This document shows positions 20,121-34,300 of a stretch of 64,000 nt of DNA, one piece after another; positions within the stretch are counted from its first letter, which is position 1, and the number at the start of each line of letters is the position of its first letter. Source of the DNA: Bryum argenteum (Eukaryota; Streptophyta; Bryopsida; Bryales; Bryaceae). The translations under genes and the position numbers were made by a program. The notes beneath the pieces are model-generated. The model made no database searches, was not told the origin of the DNA, and worked only from the letters and a program-made list of their open reading frames with translations. The stretch lies in NCBI GenBank assembly GCA_037043015.1, contig CM073322.1, positions 22,100,364 through 22,164,363 on the forward strand, in the 5' to 3' direction.

Positions 20121-23100
20121 TTAGCCTAAAGAATTTGGTGGTCTACGTATGCTCAGCTCCTGCTTGACACGAGGTAAACCTTCGAGACCACGGTGAGTGA
20201 GAAGAATTTCCTGCACGAACAATCACGGATTAGACACTGATCCCAAAGTGTTCCTGGACATACGTCAATGAATGGCATAATCATTCGGGAAATTTTTAGA
20301 CCTCAGCAGCAGCACGCGCACGCTCGAGAATGTCCCCGTCTCGATCAAGCCTTGCGAGGATAAATTCGGGAATATGACCGGACTGGCGTTTTCCTAAAAT
20401 CTCTCCAGGTCCTCTATGTTTAAGATCTATTTCAGCCAAGTAGAATCCATCATTGGAATGCTCCAGCAGCATCAAACGACCTAACGATGCCGAGGAAGAT
20501 CCCAGTAATATACACATGGAGTCCCGACTGCCACGGCCCACACGCCCCCTGAGCTGGTGAAGTTGTGCCATTCCATATCGTTCCGCGTGCTCGATGACTA
20601 TCATGGACGCCTCAGGGATGTCGATTCCAACTTCAATCACGGTTGTGGATACAAGGATCTGTGATTTGCCCGCTTTGAAAAGCTCCATTGCTGCTTCTTT
20701 CTCATGGGCCTAAGCAACGCACGCAGAGAGTATTTGTCAAAATCACAAAAGAGCCCCTAAGGTTTAGATTCACTTCAATATGTACCTTGAATAAAAGTTC
20801 AATAAGTGTAGCTCAGATCGTGTTAGATGATGAATTGACAAGAACACTGAACAAGTATATCAACTTCAAAGCGAAAGGACAACTTGTCAACCTTCATGCG
20901 GCCATGAACAAGTCCACACTGAAATTCTTTAAACTCTTCTGTGAGCGTCTCGAATTCTGATTCAGCTGCTCGTAGCTCCGGTAACTCCTCCGACACCTCA
21001 ATTACTGGATACACCACGAACACCCTGCCTCCACTCTCCAGCTCGTCCCTCATCATCTGCAACCAGTGAGAACGATGAGTGTCCTCGTAACTTACTAACT
21101 ACGGTGAGTTACAAACTGATACATTAATGCTTACTAAAAACTGCTAGTGATGCTGACCAAAAATGCAGTCCACCCACTTCGTACAATAAAACGAAGCACA
21201 AAGCTCAAGAGTTGGCACATTCTCGATTGTTGATTAGAAGCTCATGTAGAGAACAAGACCTTGTACACTTCCTGGCGCCCTTCTTCGTTGCCATGAAAGG
21301 CCAAGGTGGTCGTCTTCGGTCGCCCAGGTGGCAACTCCGTTATCTGAACAGTGAAAACTGAATGAGTTCGAATCTCCTTTATAGAAATGAAATGTTTCCA
21401 CACGAAGGTCATAACCGTGATTATATCTACATTCAACATCTGATTGTGATGCCAATCTCAGAGCAGACGTGATCGTACCCCGAGCTGACAGTCTTTCACA
21501 TGATGACAAGATGATTAAAAGATCCAAGGAAATAGAGGGTCGGACAATAAACCTGGCTTATTGACATGTCTCCGTGCATTGCCAATGCTAAAGTGCGGGG
21601 AATGGGAGTGGCTGACATCGCCAAAACATGCGGAGCACTCAGGAAGCCAGTCGAAGCTCCCTTGTCGCTGTCCACACCCTCAATCGATTCACTATTCTCA
21701 CCGCTATTATCTCGAACCTGAAGCATATCAAGTACCCATATAGGTTAATAACAAATATCACTAAGAGTAAAATCCAGGACACGATTGATGAACATCAACA
21801 TTCTTCTACTACAAGTTTGTTCAGAATAAGATTGCTTGATTGAGCACAAAAGCCAAGCTATCGAGAAGGTGAAACATTGTCTTGACCTTGCTGTTTAGGC
21901 GCCCACGCTGTGCAACACCAAATCGGTGTTGTTCATCCACAACAGCTAAACCCAAGTTCGCAAACTTCACGCTCTCAGAGATGAGGCTGTGAGTTCCAAT
22001 TGCCAGTTGAATCTCCCCGCTCTCAAAACCCTGAAAGGATATTCAACCCCAAACTTATCATCACAAGCATCACGACCAGAGAAGGTATTTCATATGCTCT
22101 TCAGAATGCACTTCCTAGATATCAGATGAACGTAATGATCACTTTCGACAATTTGTAGAAGTGACCAACGACTAAATTCTACTTTGGACAAAGCCATCGT
22201 ATAGCAAGCAGCAATATCCCACTTTCAACATTCCTTTCATTAACGTGAAAAATAGGGAACAAGCAACGAGCATACACGGCTATAGACGACCTCCCCAAGA
22301 TTTCCTCGCTATTTGAACATACCGTAGTGCTTTAGTACAGAGCATTTGAGAAATGAGGCACTTACATTTCGTATCGAACGAGCTTTGGCGGTGGGAGTAG
22401 ACCCAGTTAGTAAAGCTACCCGTGGTCGTTCATGGTCTTCCAGAACTTCGAGCCACCCCATTATCCTTTGATAGTGTTGTATGGCTAAAAATTCAGTTGG
22501 TGCCATTAGAGCTCCCTACATTACAATATAAACATCTATCAGCACCACGGATATCTTTCATCTGCTCAGTTCTACTCTGGCCCGGTGTTCGCAACACCAG
22601 ATGATGGTTGTAAAAATTTCAAGGTCAGAAAAAAGGAGGAATTAGAGTCAAAAGTATTTCCTGGTGACTTTTTATCATGAGCACATCAAAACCACCTCGT
22701 CCTCCACTAAGCTTCCCACATGAAATTTGTCCAATTAGAACTCAAAAACGGAATTTACACCTGACCTGGTAACCAGCAGCGATGACTTCAATGAGGCCGA
22801 GGAAGGCAACCACTGTCTTCCCACAACCCACATCTCCCTGCAAGCACAATAAAACACCGGAACTGAATACTATCACAAATGGACATTGTGAACTTAACTT
22901 GCTAACTAACATGTAGGGCAAGAAAGCATAGATGCATGTATCACAGCAACCTCACTACAGCAGTCACTAATCCTCCCTATAAATTAAGACAATCCCTAAT
23001 AGCACAATCTGGTAAACGTCCAGTTCTCTAGACGAACAAATAAAAATGGGTTCGTACGGAGTATTTAAGTGGGGTACACAGAAAGCTACCTAGAACCAAT

Positions 23101-26100
23101 CGATATGGAGAGGCGGATACGGATCAATCTTATCTGACCACATCAAATTGAAGAAAAAGAGGACTTCCTCATACCTGCAAAAGTCGGCTCATTGGAACTG
23201 GTCTTCGAACATCCCACATGATTTCAGAAGCTGCCTTGTTTTGAGAATTTGTCAGCTTGTATGGCAGTGAGTTCGCCAACTTCAGAGTTAGCGGTGACCA
23301 GTACTCCATCTCCAAAGTGCCACAGTCTCCAACAGTCGATGCTTCTGAGGGTCCCAAGCACTTATCTGCAACTTGCTGTCTTTGAAGAAGCAATCCTAAC
23401 TGCAGAAACACAGCAGTAAGTACGTTGTGTTGGGCATAGCAATCTGAGCTGTGACTGATCAACCGAAACTTGGTCAATAATCACCTACAGCTTCCATGCC
23501 ATTTTGATGAAGTACCTGTAGGTAGAAGAATTCGTCAAACACAAGTCTCTGACGAGCCTGCTCAGCATCTTTGTCGTCCTGGGGGGTGTGAATTCCGAGA
23601 TATGCCTGCAATGAAAGAATTTTTGCGGTTTAGAAGAGCTAGAGCAAAGATACTTGCGGAGTACATTAGGAACATGAACCTGATTCAAAGATTCATCACA
23701 ATATAAAGAGCCACGGAAGATACCTGTCGTAAGTTTACAAACTCGTGCTTTTCCCGCATGTCTTTCGGCAGTGGATCGAGATCCGATGGAAGCGCCGGCA
23801 ACAGTCTGCGGGGTACAAAGTAAATACGATGAGTCGCTTTCACAAACAAAAACATAAACAAACACAAGCACAAACTCCACTGCGGTTCTAGACTCCCAAA
23901 TCACTGGCATGCTCAAGCTTCAGAAAACTAAACTCATGATAGCAGTTAATGACAAAAATCTCTGAGAAGCGAAAATCTGGAATCAATTGGACTGAACTAT
24001 TGAACATTCTCCAACTTCAGCACTGCTGCAACGATTACACAAAGCGGAACAGAAAGAGGTGAAAGGTTACCGCTGGATGCAGAATTCCAATGTTTTGGGC
24101 TGCAACCCACCCTTAGAGGGATAAACAGGGTACGGTTTTCCGCTCATTTCAAGCTCAGGTTTCATCTCCTCACCACCATCCACAGTCGAGTCGTTGGAGC
24201 CCTGGTCCCAAAGTTCCAGATTGTATTCCCTTATCTCAAAGTGATCCTTCAAAGGCAGCGCTTTAACCTGTAAAACTCACATCTGTGAGCCTCTAATATG
24301 GGTGATCTACAAGCACGTCAATTGACAAAACCAAATATGAAAAGGAACCTACTGATGCAGGACAAATTTTCAAACAAAAAATCACCGAGCTTTTTCCGAA
24401 AGCTAATAAGCATACCTTGCCACCCACAGCGACCTGTGCATGTAAAGGAAACTTTGCAGCCATCTTATTCAGAAACCAAGGATTCGTGAAACGAGCACCC
24501 CTGAAGAACTTCTTTAGATGGAGGAATACTGTTTTCCCTTCTTGAGTACTGCTTTCATCAGAATGCTCGTCTGGGGCGACCTGAGCATCAACCTTACTCT
24601 TGACGACCACGTCAATGGCACCCAAGCTGGCTCCCAGGCGAATACCTCTGCAGCGCAGCACATTGAGAATTAGCACCATTCTTCTTAAAAAGTCATCAGA
24701 AGGTAATTCGAACACCTGAAACCTACAATGCCAGGGTGAGGGGAATATAATACGAAGTATGTGATGCTGAAACCAATCTAAAACGTAGTACATCAAAAGC
24801 AACAGTAAAATACCTTGACGACATGATGGTTCCAACAAAACTTAAATGCTGCCCATCTTCGACTCTCTGCCCGGCCTGCTGGAAATTTACATATGTCCTG
24901 GGGAAGTGCTGAAGCAGCATTCGCAGCTGATTTTCCAGATTCCGCTCATTAGAACGAAAAAGTAAGCAGATTCGTGAAAAAGTATCATGACTCAAGTAAA
25001 CGATATCGGTCAAGACCATAAGGCAACGGAGAGTCTAGAAAAGTAGTAAGCAGCATAAGATTCAGATGTCACACGGACAGCCAACGTAACTACAACTCGA
25101 TATATATATTTAAAACACTACTCAACTTACAGTGTGAAAACCGTTCTCCTCCAATCGAGACCGTTGATATGCTGATAAGTTCTTAACAAAACCCAGAGGA
25201 ACATCAAGCACGCAGTCTTTGTATTTCAAGCCTCCCCTCATTAGTTTCAGCTCTGTGTTATCCCCTTCCAGGTAAGAAGCCCCAAACTCAGAGACTTCAA
25301 CTTCACTTTCAGGATCTGCAACAGAATGAGTGGCGGCCGGAATTTTCGTGTCAAGCGCTGGAGGTTTCGCCAGTTTCTTCTTCGTCTGTAGCATGCCTTT
25401 GTCAACGAGTGCCTTTGCTGGACTCTCCGTTGTCTCGGGTTTGACCTTCGACACAGTTGTAGAATCCTTCCGCTTGCCAGGCTTGTAAAGCTCAATCGGC
25501 TCACTGCTTCCAAATTTTATTGCAGAAGGGATGGATTTCCCTTTCTTCTTCTCACGAGCTACTTTGTCTTCGAGAGATTCTCCTAAATTGACTTTTATTG
25601 GTTTAGGAACTTCTGTCGGCGGATCTTGGAGCCCAATGCTTGCCTCCCGTAAGGCGACATGATGAGCAATCAGATCCTGGGTGTTGAGAAAGCCCATGAC
25701 TTGAGCTACCTAATGAGAAACAAGGCATTAGTACTTCCCTCACAAAACTCCTTCCACGAATGAAGTGAGAAATCAAACCACACGATAGAATCACAACAGA
25801 AAGAATGATAAACTCAATTACTTGATGGTATGTGGGCATACTCTGTCCAGTAGTTGGGCACGATTCACAGAATCCAATCGATCATATCTCTTGGCTTCTT
25901 TCTCCAAAGAGGCGAAGGCACTATCAGCTGCCGTCGCCTTCAGAGTAAGTTGTGCATGCAAAAATTCCCCAAACCTGAACACGCAAAGGACACAAAAATG
26001 GTTCACAAACAACTGAAAGCTAACTCAAACTTGCAATAAGAATGTTGCCACACAAGCACGATCTGTTGCTTACCGAGAGGCAACGCCAGAAACATTTGAA

Positions 26101-26415
26101 AAACCATGTTGAGCTTCGTACACCATAGCTTTCAACAGCTTCCCGTCATCCACTACCTGCATCACCCAGACCAGTCAAGCGAATTCGAGCCATAAAAGCA
26201 AGAGAGAAAGCCTTCACAGAAAAGAGTCTTACCATAGGCTGACCTTTCGAACTTGTACAAACATGAGAAATAGTTCTTCGCGTAGGAGATTTGACAGCCG
26301 ATTCAGAAGGAATGAAAGAAGAAATTGGAGGGCAACTCCGACAAAATAAACTACCTGAGCATGCACGATGGACTCAGATTGAGTAAGCCGCAGAACTTCA
26401 TCATAATGCTTTTCA
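20121..26415 (-). CDS. RECG: ATP-dependent DNA helicase RecG, organelle type
   Basis: A bacterial-type RecG helicase. In plants RecG homologues act in mitochondria and plastids, where they remodel branched DNA and suppress recombination between short repeats. Read on the minus strand, 17 exons join in frame for 1,003 residues: 26074-26156, 25842-25974, 25131-25709, 24814-24926, 24416-24647, 24071-24267, 23724-23805, 23516-23605, 23175-23399, 22766-22837, 22366-22515, 21887-22030, 21553-21717, 21260-21343, 20892-21056, 20302-20709, 20121-20210. An additional exon is likely at 26355-26415. Visible motifs: wedge/OB region ([13 protein letters not shown]), Walker A GDVGCGKT (about 22820), DEQHRFG (about 21935), MSATPIPRT (about 21600), and [12 protein letters not shown] (about 20545), all canonical. 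The very N-terminus is uncertain (see candidate first exon). The gene ends ...RRPPNSLG, with the stop at 20121-20123. Confidence 0.93.
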
Positions 26416-26428
26416 CTGCAAATGAGCT

Positions 26429-26446
26429 AGGGTTTAGGGTTTAAGG
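26429..26446 (-). promoter_or_regulatory. Double telo-box near RECG 5' exon
   Basis: AGGGTTTAGGGTTTAAGG on the + strand (two AAACCCT units on the gene strand). The identical 18-mer occurs at 38291-38308 upstream of NOV. It lies either in the RECG promoter/5' leader or, if the 26704-26965 exon is real, in the first intron. Confidence 0.55.
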
Positions 26447-26703
26447 TGGAGGAGTCCAAAAAATTACGCAAATTTAAATTCATCCGCAGTCTCCTGCTCA
26501 AAGAGAAATTTCCTTTCCTAGAAAAATATCTCAGTTATGATATTGAGATCCACAGGTGATACGCTTCGAAAAGAATTGCACTTCAAAATTGGCACTAAAA
26601 TTCTGGTCTCATTGGCAAGGTATCACAGAGCTACTATCATGAAGCGAATTGAAACCGGAGAATGCACTCAGAGCAAGAAATTCAAATTCCTGGATTCACA
26701 TAC

Positions 26704-26965
26704 TCGATGCAGCAGCAGAAAACGTAATTCGCGGCAGTGATGAAAGCAACAAGCTCAGTGAAGGCATTCTGCTCGATTGACGACTACCAGGCGGAAGCGC
26801 GAAAAGCCTGAAGGGCCGTAGCCTACACGGAAGTGGCGAAATGAGACCCCCGGGAGAAGAATGCAGCGACGCTACAGAACGGCATCGCCAAGGGTGTGGC
26901 GGAGGTCGCAGGGAGGGAACGACGGGCATCGCCATTCTTTTAATTGCAAACGGCAAAACCTTCAT
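26704..26965 (-). CDS. RECG: Candidate first exon of RECG: transit peptide
   Basis: A minus-strand frame from ATG 26965 gives 87 codons rich in Ser, Arg, Pro and Leu with few acidic residues, typical of a mitochondrial or plastid targeting peptide, and ends at a strong GTATGT donor. Joined to 26355-26415 and to 26233-26275 the phases agree and lead into the RecG exon at 26156, giving about 1,125 residues in total. The alternative reading of 26355-26415 ([14 protein letters not shown]...), joined directly to 26156, looks more protein-like but is out of phase with this exon. Both cannot be right unless isoforms exist. Confidence 0.45.
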
Positions 26966-28312
26966 CTGCCCTCTCCCCTGCTCCAGATTGCCATGTCCAT
27001 TGTGAGCTCGCTCGCTCAATCAATCACAGTCCCTGCATCTCTCTTCTTCTTTACATCATTCCATCAGTATTCCAATCGATCTCCGCAGCTCGACACTCCC
27101 GTTAGAGCATTCGACCCCTTTCCACTTCGCTTGGTCGCCGAGATGTGAAGAGCAGTTGCTTCAGGGTCTCTTCACCGAACAACGTCAACTGAATCCTGAA
27201 TCCTGATACTCAAATTGCACTCTCTACGATTTGCCTGTGGACGATCGTCCGGTAGCACTCGTCGACGAGTTTCACCTGCTCGGCTACCCCTGATATCTAT
27301 ACCCGCTCCTGCTGTGATGGGAGGATATCAATCAAGGATGCCAAATATTATGTAATGAACGAGTACTTGCAATTGGTTCGGAGCACAGAGAAACATTCCA
27401 GACGTCCCCTACATTCCACCGCTGCTATTTCACTTGATGTCCAGTTTAGTATTAGTGTACTTACAACTGGTCTGGGAGCAATGAGAAGATTTTGAGTTTG
27501 AGTTCGCAAATTCCCAATTGGTTGATAACGAGTTCATATTCTTCAAAAACATCACAACTCCACTTCTACTCACATTGGTCTGGAGATAGTGATGAACTCT
27601 TCTAAGGGAAAGGATGCTTACACATGCAACATAAAGTTGTAATTACGATTGTAATCAGGGACACTACAAGCTTCGCATACTTCACATACATTCTATGACA
27701 GAAACATTCCTACGACGAACACCTCTAAGTAGATTTTTGTGTAACAAATATTCGAGTACCACTTCAAATGCTGCGATGTTTAATTAGGTGAAAGGAATAG
27801 CAAGCAACGAAGGACAAAAAGCTAACTATGCCAACATAAATGATAATTAAGAATGACCCAGATCAGAACGACGCATAAGACAACTACAAACAATCACACC
27901 AAAAACCCAAAACAGAATGATCACGAACTCGTCTCAAAGTGCGTAGTACATAAACCAAGGATCCATGCTCTTAATTGCACATGCGATCGTCCAAAATTGA
28001 TCAGCACAGCTTCCAGGCAATCCTAAACGAGGAGAGCTTTCTTAACGCTTAAAATTACACTCCAAATCCTCTTGTAGGAATGTATTGCTCTTTCCCAGCA
28101 ACGAAATCATCATTTCTCTCGGCAGTGTAAGATACAGAAAATTGAGTGGCTGCTGTCAGCCACATAGGATGCTAACCAACATGATAACATCTACTGTTGA
28201 ACAATAATAAATGGTTTACCCTGATCGCTACAACTGATTTAATCACCTGGACTATCAACACTAACACAATGAGCAGGTGTACCCATGGCTAAATACAGAG
28301 CCCTGCGACTTC
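26966..28312. other. Intergenic between RECG 5' end and NOV 3' end
   Basis: No gene seen beyond short frames, such as 26861-27148 on the + strand, which is the antisense of the candidate RECG exon and upstream DNA. The stretch should hold the RECG promoter and NOV 3' untranslated region. Confidence 0.6.
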
Positions 28313-31300
28313 TCAGCTTGGGTTGTATGTAGCAACCTGGATACTTTGCGGAGCCGGAGCGGTAGAATTTAGGGGATGGTTAGAAGGGAGGATAAGAGCA
28401 AGTTGAATGACGCGGTCTCGAGAGAGCTTGACAGGATTCGAGAATCGAAGGATCTGACAGGACTTATCGGCGCTGGGAAGGATCACACGAAGCAAAGTGT
28501 ACATATCGCCATGCGCCTGAGCAAACTCCCACTCACGAGCTGAGACTTCGAACCAGTCCTTGTCTGAAGATCGAGTGGTTTTCACCTCGAAGTACTCTAG
28601 TTCCCCAGAATCATTCTCCACTGTCATGTCGAACGGAGCCCCAGTCTCCCCATCCTCGTTCACCCACTTCACCTGCTTGCCACCATACTTCTTCACGAGA
28701 TACTGATACGCTACTTCTTCTCCTGTCCGACCCGTAATCTGCTGCTGCTCTGTGGTAGGATTCATTACCAACTGATCCCGTGCCTGCACAAGCCATGCCA
28801 TTATCATATTAGTGTCCCATCCTCGCTTGAAGGAATCACACTTTTCGTCAGGATCGGTAGTCTGTGATGAGAACGCCTCTCGTTTTGTTGTACTTCGTAG
28901 GTAAGCAAACAGTCTACTTCTACTGAAAAGAAGGGGTATATGGAGCTATTTTTACCGTAATCTGCTGAAACGGCCTTCCAGTTGATGTAGCGCTGAACAT
29001 CCGGGAGTCTACGGTATCTGCGACGTCGGTTCCAGATGCATACCAGGGATTTGTAGACACTTCGCTCGAGTGAATCTCGGTAGTGAATGCTCCTGCTGCT
29101 GGGGTTCGATCCAACATGCTGCTACCAGCTAAAAGAGATACAGAGTCGGGCTTCACCAGGACCGAGGACATTGCAGTTGACTTGACAGTGGGAAGAGGAA
29201 TCCAGGAACGGGGTGGCCATCCAGAATATGCCTGATTGGGTTTCGTCTTCTTGACAGGAACATACTCCTCTTCTTGAGCGGCGTGTCTTTTCAAGTAAGC
29301 CTCTGCAAGTAATGACCTGTCTTTAACCTCGACCACGGAACTAGTCTCTTGACGCCTCTGTTTCAGTTTCCATGGCGGAATCTCCTCAGGAAGAGGTAGA
29401 ACACCTTGTGTGTTGACCATATACAATTCCACGTCCGACTCTTGTGATCCTAACGAAGCCATCATGGTGATGAGGTGCAGAAAATTGGCTAGCTGCAAAT
29501 TAACTTGGCCCGAAAAGAACAGCCGTGAAAGCTCCGTGTAAATCATACAGTGATCCTCAGAACGAGCAGCAGCCACGTGCAATGTGTTGTCCTGTTCATT
29601 CAAAATTGTTAGGATCGGTCGAGCAAAATTCTCAAAAGGTCAGCAGAATTTGATAAGAGGAGGCCGATAAACTTGCGAGAGCACGTGTACATAGAGCTGC
29701 ACGCAGTGGGCATACCTCAAATAGGCACCCACATTCTGTTCTCCCAGATGAGTGTAGTTGACCAGAGTGAAGGCTATGTCGGAAGAACAATTGATCGACG
29801 ACGACAAACCGCAACTTCTTCAGTAGCTTTTTGATACGCTTGCCACTTAAGCTATTAAAAACGTCCACGTGATGCTGCCTTAAGTAACGTTGGGCATAAG
29901 GTAAAGCCCATGCAACCAAAGCTTCAATCTGAGATCCGTCATGTGTACCATACGCAATAACTTCACGTCTTATCTCCTGAAATACAAGTCTTCACCTTTT
30001 AGTACAGTGTATGTTGTAAATTCTAGAAGAAGAAATTCGCCGTTTCTTTCATGAAAAATATCAGCAACTCTAAGAAGATACTACACTACCTGACACAATT
30101 ACTTACACGCCACAATACTTGCAACCTGGGAGAGGGGATGGAAGAATGTTATAGACAGCCGAAGATTCTATAAAACAATATCAACAAAGAAAACAAAGAA
30201 ATTATCGCTCACCTGAGACAGCAGTGGAACGCCCAAGTAGTCATAGAAACGTTTCACACGATCTGCACTACCACTACGCGAGACTGTTGAACCAGACAGG
30301 CACAGAAAGTGGACTTTTTCTGCAGCTTCAGCGAATTCCTTACTGATTTTCTCGTCGTCACAAACACAAACGAAACCTGAATCATTGCCAAGGGTCACCC
30401 ATTGGTCACTGGTAGTGGGTAACACTGTGCAATCAGATTCTTGAAGCTGAGATTTCCATTTTTCCAGGTCGGCCATGGTCGCTCTGCCAGAATCAAGCTC
30501 GCCACACAACGCAGCGAAAATTTCCAGTACCTACAGAATTCCAAATCAGAATCAAACATCGTAGCATGATCATACTGATGAAATTTCAATCTCAACATAG
30601 GTGTCATAATAGCCCAAAAGTCCCTCTCATGCAAATGATTAAAACAGAAGATCACAGGTGATAGTCTACCTGATTCAAAACAGACGACGGCGAGGTGATA
30701 GCCGCAATCTCCTTCAGGATACTCATATATCCATAAAAGTCAGGATTCTCTCGCACAGAACACTGCCCCACAAAGAATGTTCGTAATTCTGGATAATATC
30801 CACTAATAGCTTTTATACTACTGTGCACTTCGGAAGCGGAACATCTCTTCTTGCGAGATGACGGATCCAAGGTGCGTAGCATGGCAAGAGCACCTGTGGG
30901 GTCATCCCAAAAAACATTTTCCAAAGCCACGAGACTTCCTTGTAACACATCTTCCCGGGCATTGCTTGACGACGAGGGAAAGAAGATGGAAGGATGTGTC
31001 TTGAACGTTTCCAGAACTGTTGAAAACTTCGCATGCTCGGCGAGAAACAAGTAAAGCCGTGCCATTTGAGCCACACTGCAAAAATTAGCGAACATAAGCT
31101 TCAGTGCTATGTATAACCTCAAGTAAATATCAAACTATCAAGGAATGATGCAATTAGTTGAAAAGCTCAACCGGATCAGAATTTCACAAAAAATACAGCT
31201 CTTAAGTGTTCTAAAAGATTGGTGACTTGCATGCTACAACTGCAGTAACTCCGTACCTGGCTTCAAGGACCTGAGTATTCGAACCCCAGTGCTGGAGTAA

Positions 31301-34300
31301 AGTGAGGCAGTCGTCCGCTGTGACTTCAGTTCTAAATCCAAGAGCTTTAACCATATCAGCATTCTCAATCTGCAAAGACAAACCACGTAAACTACGTGAG
31401 TATTATGCAAGAGCTATACAAGGGACAAACATTAGAGAATCTCTCGACACTGAGAAGACACGAAAATGAGAGTCCTCAGAATGAACATTGGTAGAGGGCC
31501 GAAGATACGAACCTGAGTTCGAGCATATGGAGCATGATTGCCGAGGATTTTGCTAACAGACTCGCACCGCTGGAAAAGTGATGTCGATGTATGCAGCTTA
31601 TTATCCAAGCTGGACTTAACCCACTCCAGTTTTCTCACTTGCAACACCCACGATGCAAGTGTGAGACCACTTTTGTCATCGGAGGTTCGTAGTGCTGCTC
31701 TCCAGCATGAGGCATAATCACTTTGCCATAATTTGTCTAAAAGCGACAAGATCACAGAGCAACGTTTTGCTTTCTTCATCGTTTTCTTCCCAGTTTTCAT
31801 TACTTTTGAAGATTTGGTAGCAGCACAAACTGCGGATATCAACTCTACAAGTTCAGGACACTCCCAATCTTCAACAAAGCAGGAAGTGCCCTCACTAACA
31901 CCTTCCCATTTTTCATCTTTCCAGAGGCTTGTTGCTTTGTCGCTGATTGTTTTCTTCGATGCAACAACTTGCACAAAGTCTGTAATTCCTATTTCACCTA
32001 AAAACCTTCGCCAGCTTTCAACGTTTGAGTTCGCTTGTCCTGGCAAAGCGAGACGAAGGTAGCTTTCGTCCACCTCATTCCACTTCATAGAGCATCCTTC
32101 AAGGACTTCTTGCGAATCGAATTGGCTCCCCATTGCTTTCCCGAAATGAATTGGAACTCCACTACCCGCTTTAACGACCTCGTTGTTCGTGGAGATAACC
32201 GCATTCTGTTTCATTTCCTTCATGATCAATGGCCTGTCACTTGTACATTGGCCGCAACCAGATTCCATGTGCCACTTCGCATAACCTAGATATTGCACCA
32301 AAAGAGGTCTCTCTTTTGCCATACAAGTCTCATCCGCCATTGCAGGTAACACATGGCTCCTCAACACATGATGTGCAGACATTGGCCTGACTCCTAGTTG
32401 ATGCAATATAGAAACCATTTTGCCTGACACGTTCGGATCATCTACCAGAAATAGCGTCGGGTGCACAGTTCGAAGCTCTCCATAAAGCAATGAGAAACAA
32501 TCGAGTTGGTTACTTGAACTATCTTGCAAATCTGCTAGATGGTTAGCAAACCAGACTGGTCCATCCGTTATAGCCGTGAATGAACCACCTGCTAGGGGAA
32601 TAAATTTTAATGCCTGGAGCTCTTGAATGCCCGAACTATCGTCATGAGCGAACTTGGACACCTGCTGCTCACTTAGAAGACAATCACTGAGCGCGACCAG
32701 CCAATCTCGAATCCACCCAAGTTCCATAGCACTACTCTTCTGTACAAGAGATCTCATTAACGTAATGAGTGTCTTTGAGCCATACTGCTGTACTCCCAAG
32801 CTTCTGGCTAATGGGTCGGACATCTCGACCTCCTTGTCCATATATTGAAGTCCAAGGTGCTCTTTCAAAAGCGAATCTGGTATGAGTTTACGGACTGATT
32901 CACTCCAGCCGCTTAAGACAGCGCATGGAAAGGACCAACCTGAAAGCTGGCCCTCAACGGGAAGGCATGGAACGGCTTGAAGGCGCATATGTATCAAACG
33001 CGGTAAGGAAGAAAAGAAGCCCAACACTTCGCCTTCTAAAGGCACATACTTTAAGTAGTTGCTTAGAGCTGCCCCTCTACTTCCAAACGAGGGGAGGCTC
33101 TTGAATGTCTCAGCCGCCTTGATAAACACTTCGGGAATCTCAGAACGTAGCCACTGGTTCCAGGCACTATCGCTGTCTACCTCCTCTCTTGACGAAGGTA
33201 ATATAAAATCACCCTGCAGCACAATAGCGAATCCATCTCACCACTGTTTGACCCTATCATGAAAAAAGTCAGCGAGACAGGAAAAACTCCACAACGAAAC
33301 CGTACCTGTAATATAAACCGAAGACCATAAGATCTCAAAGGTAGGAAAGCAAAGACTTGTTGCTGCTCTGCACTGGCTTCGTACCTCCCTCCGGAAAGGT
33401 CACTTAGAGGAAAAGCCAAAGCAATTTCAGTATCTAGAATACCGGGTCTGGGAACCCCAGCCAAAACTTGGTGTCGAACAACCAACCATGTCGCATGTCC
33501 TTTATCATGCACAACACGTACCAGCCCATTGCCAACGTCCTCACGACACATATACTTAGTGGCACTGACAACATCATTCTGAACAGCAATACAACGCAGG
33601 CGATGGAGAAAGAGCAGGAGAGATGGGTGGATGTCGTCAAATTTTGCTGCTAGTGACGCCATCCCCTTCCCATTGCTGATAGATGCCTTGATTGGAAGGT
33701 CAATACGAGTATTCCAACGAACAGCTTTCTGCTGTAAGCCAACCAGTCTGCCCACCAAATTCAACGTGTCATCATACAAGTTTACATCTTGTCTCGCTTG
33801 TATGATGGTTGGAAGTATGAAGCCAAGATTGCTCTCTGTGATGTCAAACTTCACATCGAAACCATTCGAGTGAATTTCCGGAGCGTCAGTGACCTGCAAC
33901 CGAACCAAGTTAGTGGTTTCAAAACTGTCCCCTCAATATACGGTAGAGCCACTGAATACTATCCAAGGAAAGTGAAACTGAAAACAAAGCTAGCCTGTCA
34001 AAATTCAAGGTTTTCATACCCGAAAGACCGATTTAAAGCCGATGCCCTTGTGCCCAATATAGCCTTTGCTGGAACCTGCTTTGGTAGAGTTGCCAACATC
34101 ACAAAGAGCACGAAGGTTGGCAGGTGTGAAACCCACTTCGTTATTCAAAACCATAACATGCCCGCTTTGAACAATAAATACAAGAGCAGCCCTCACTCCA
34201 GGCCCGTATGTGTTGTCATCCGCATTTTGAACCTGCATCAAGAAGTTTAATATATAAGCTCGACCACATAGTAAACGGACTTACGAGGAAACTGAAAACA

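Noticed and set aside
26861-27148. 95-codon + strand frame upstream of RECG
   Set aside because: Overlaps the candidate RECG transit exon on the other strand, has no domain, and composition explains it.
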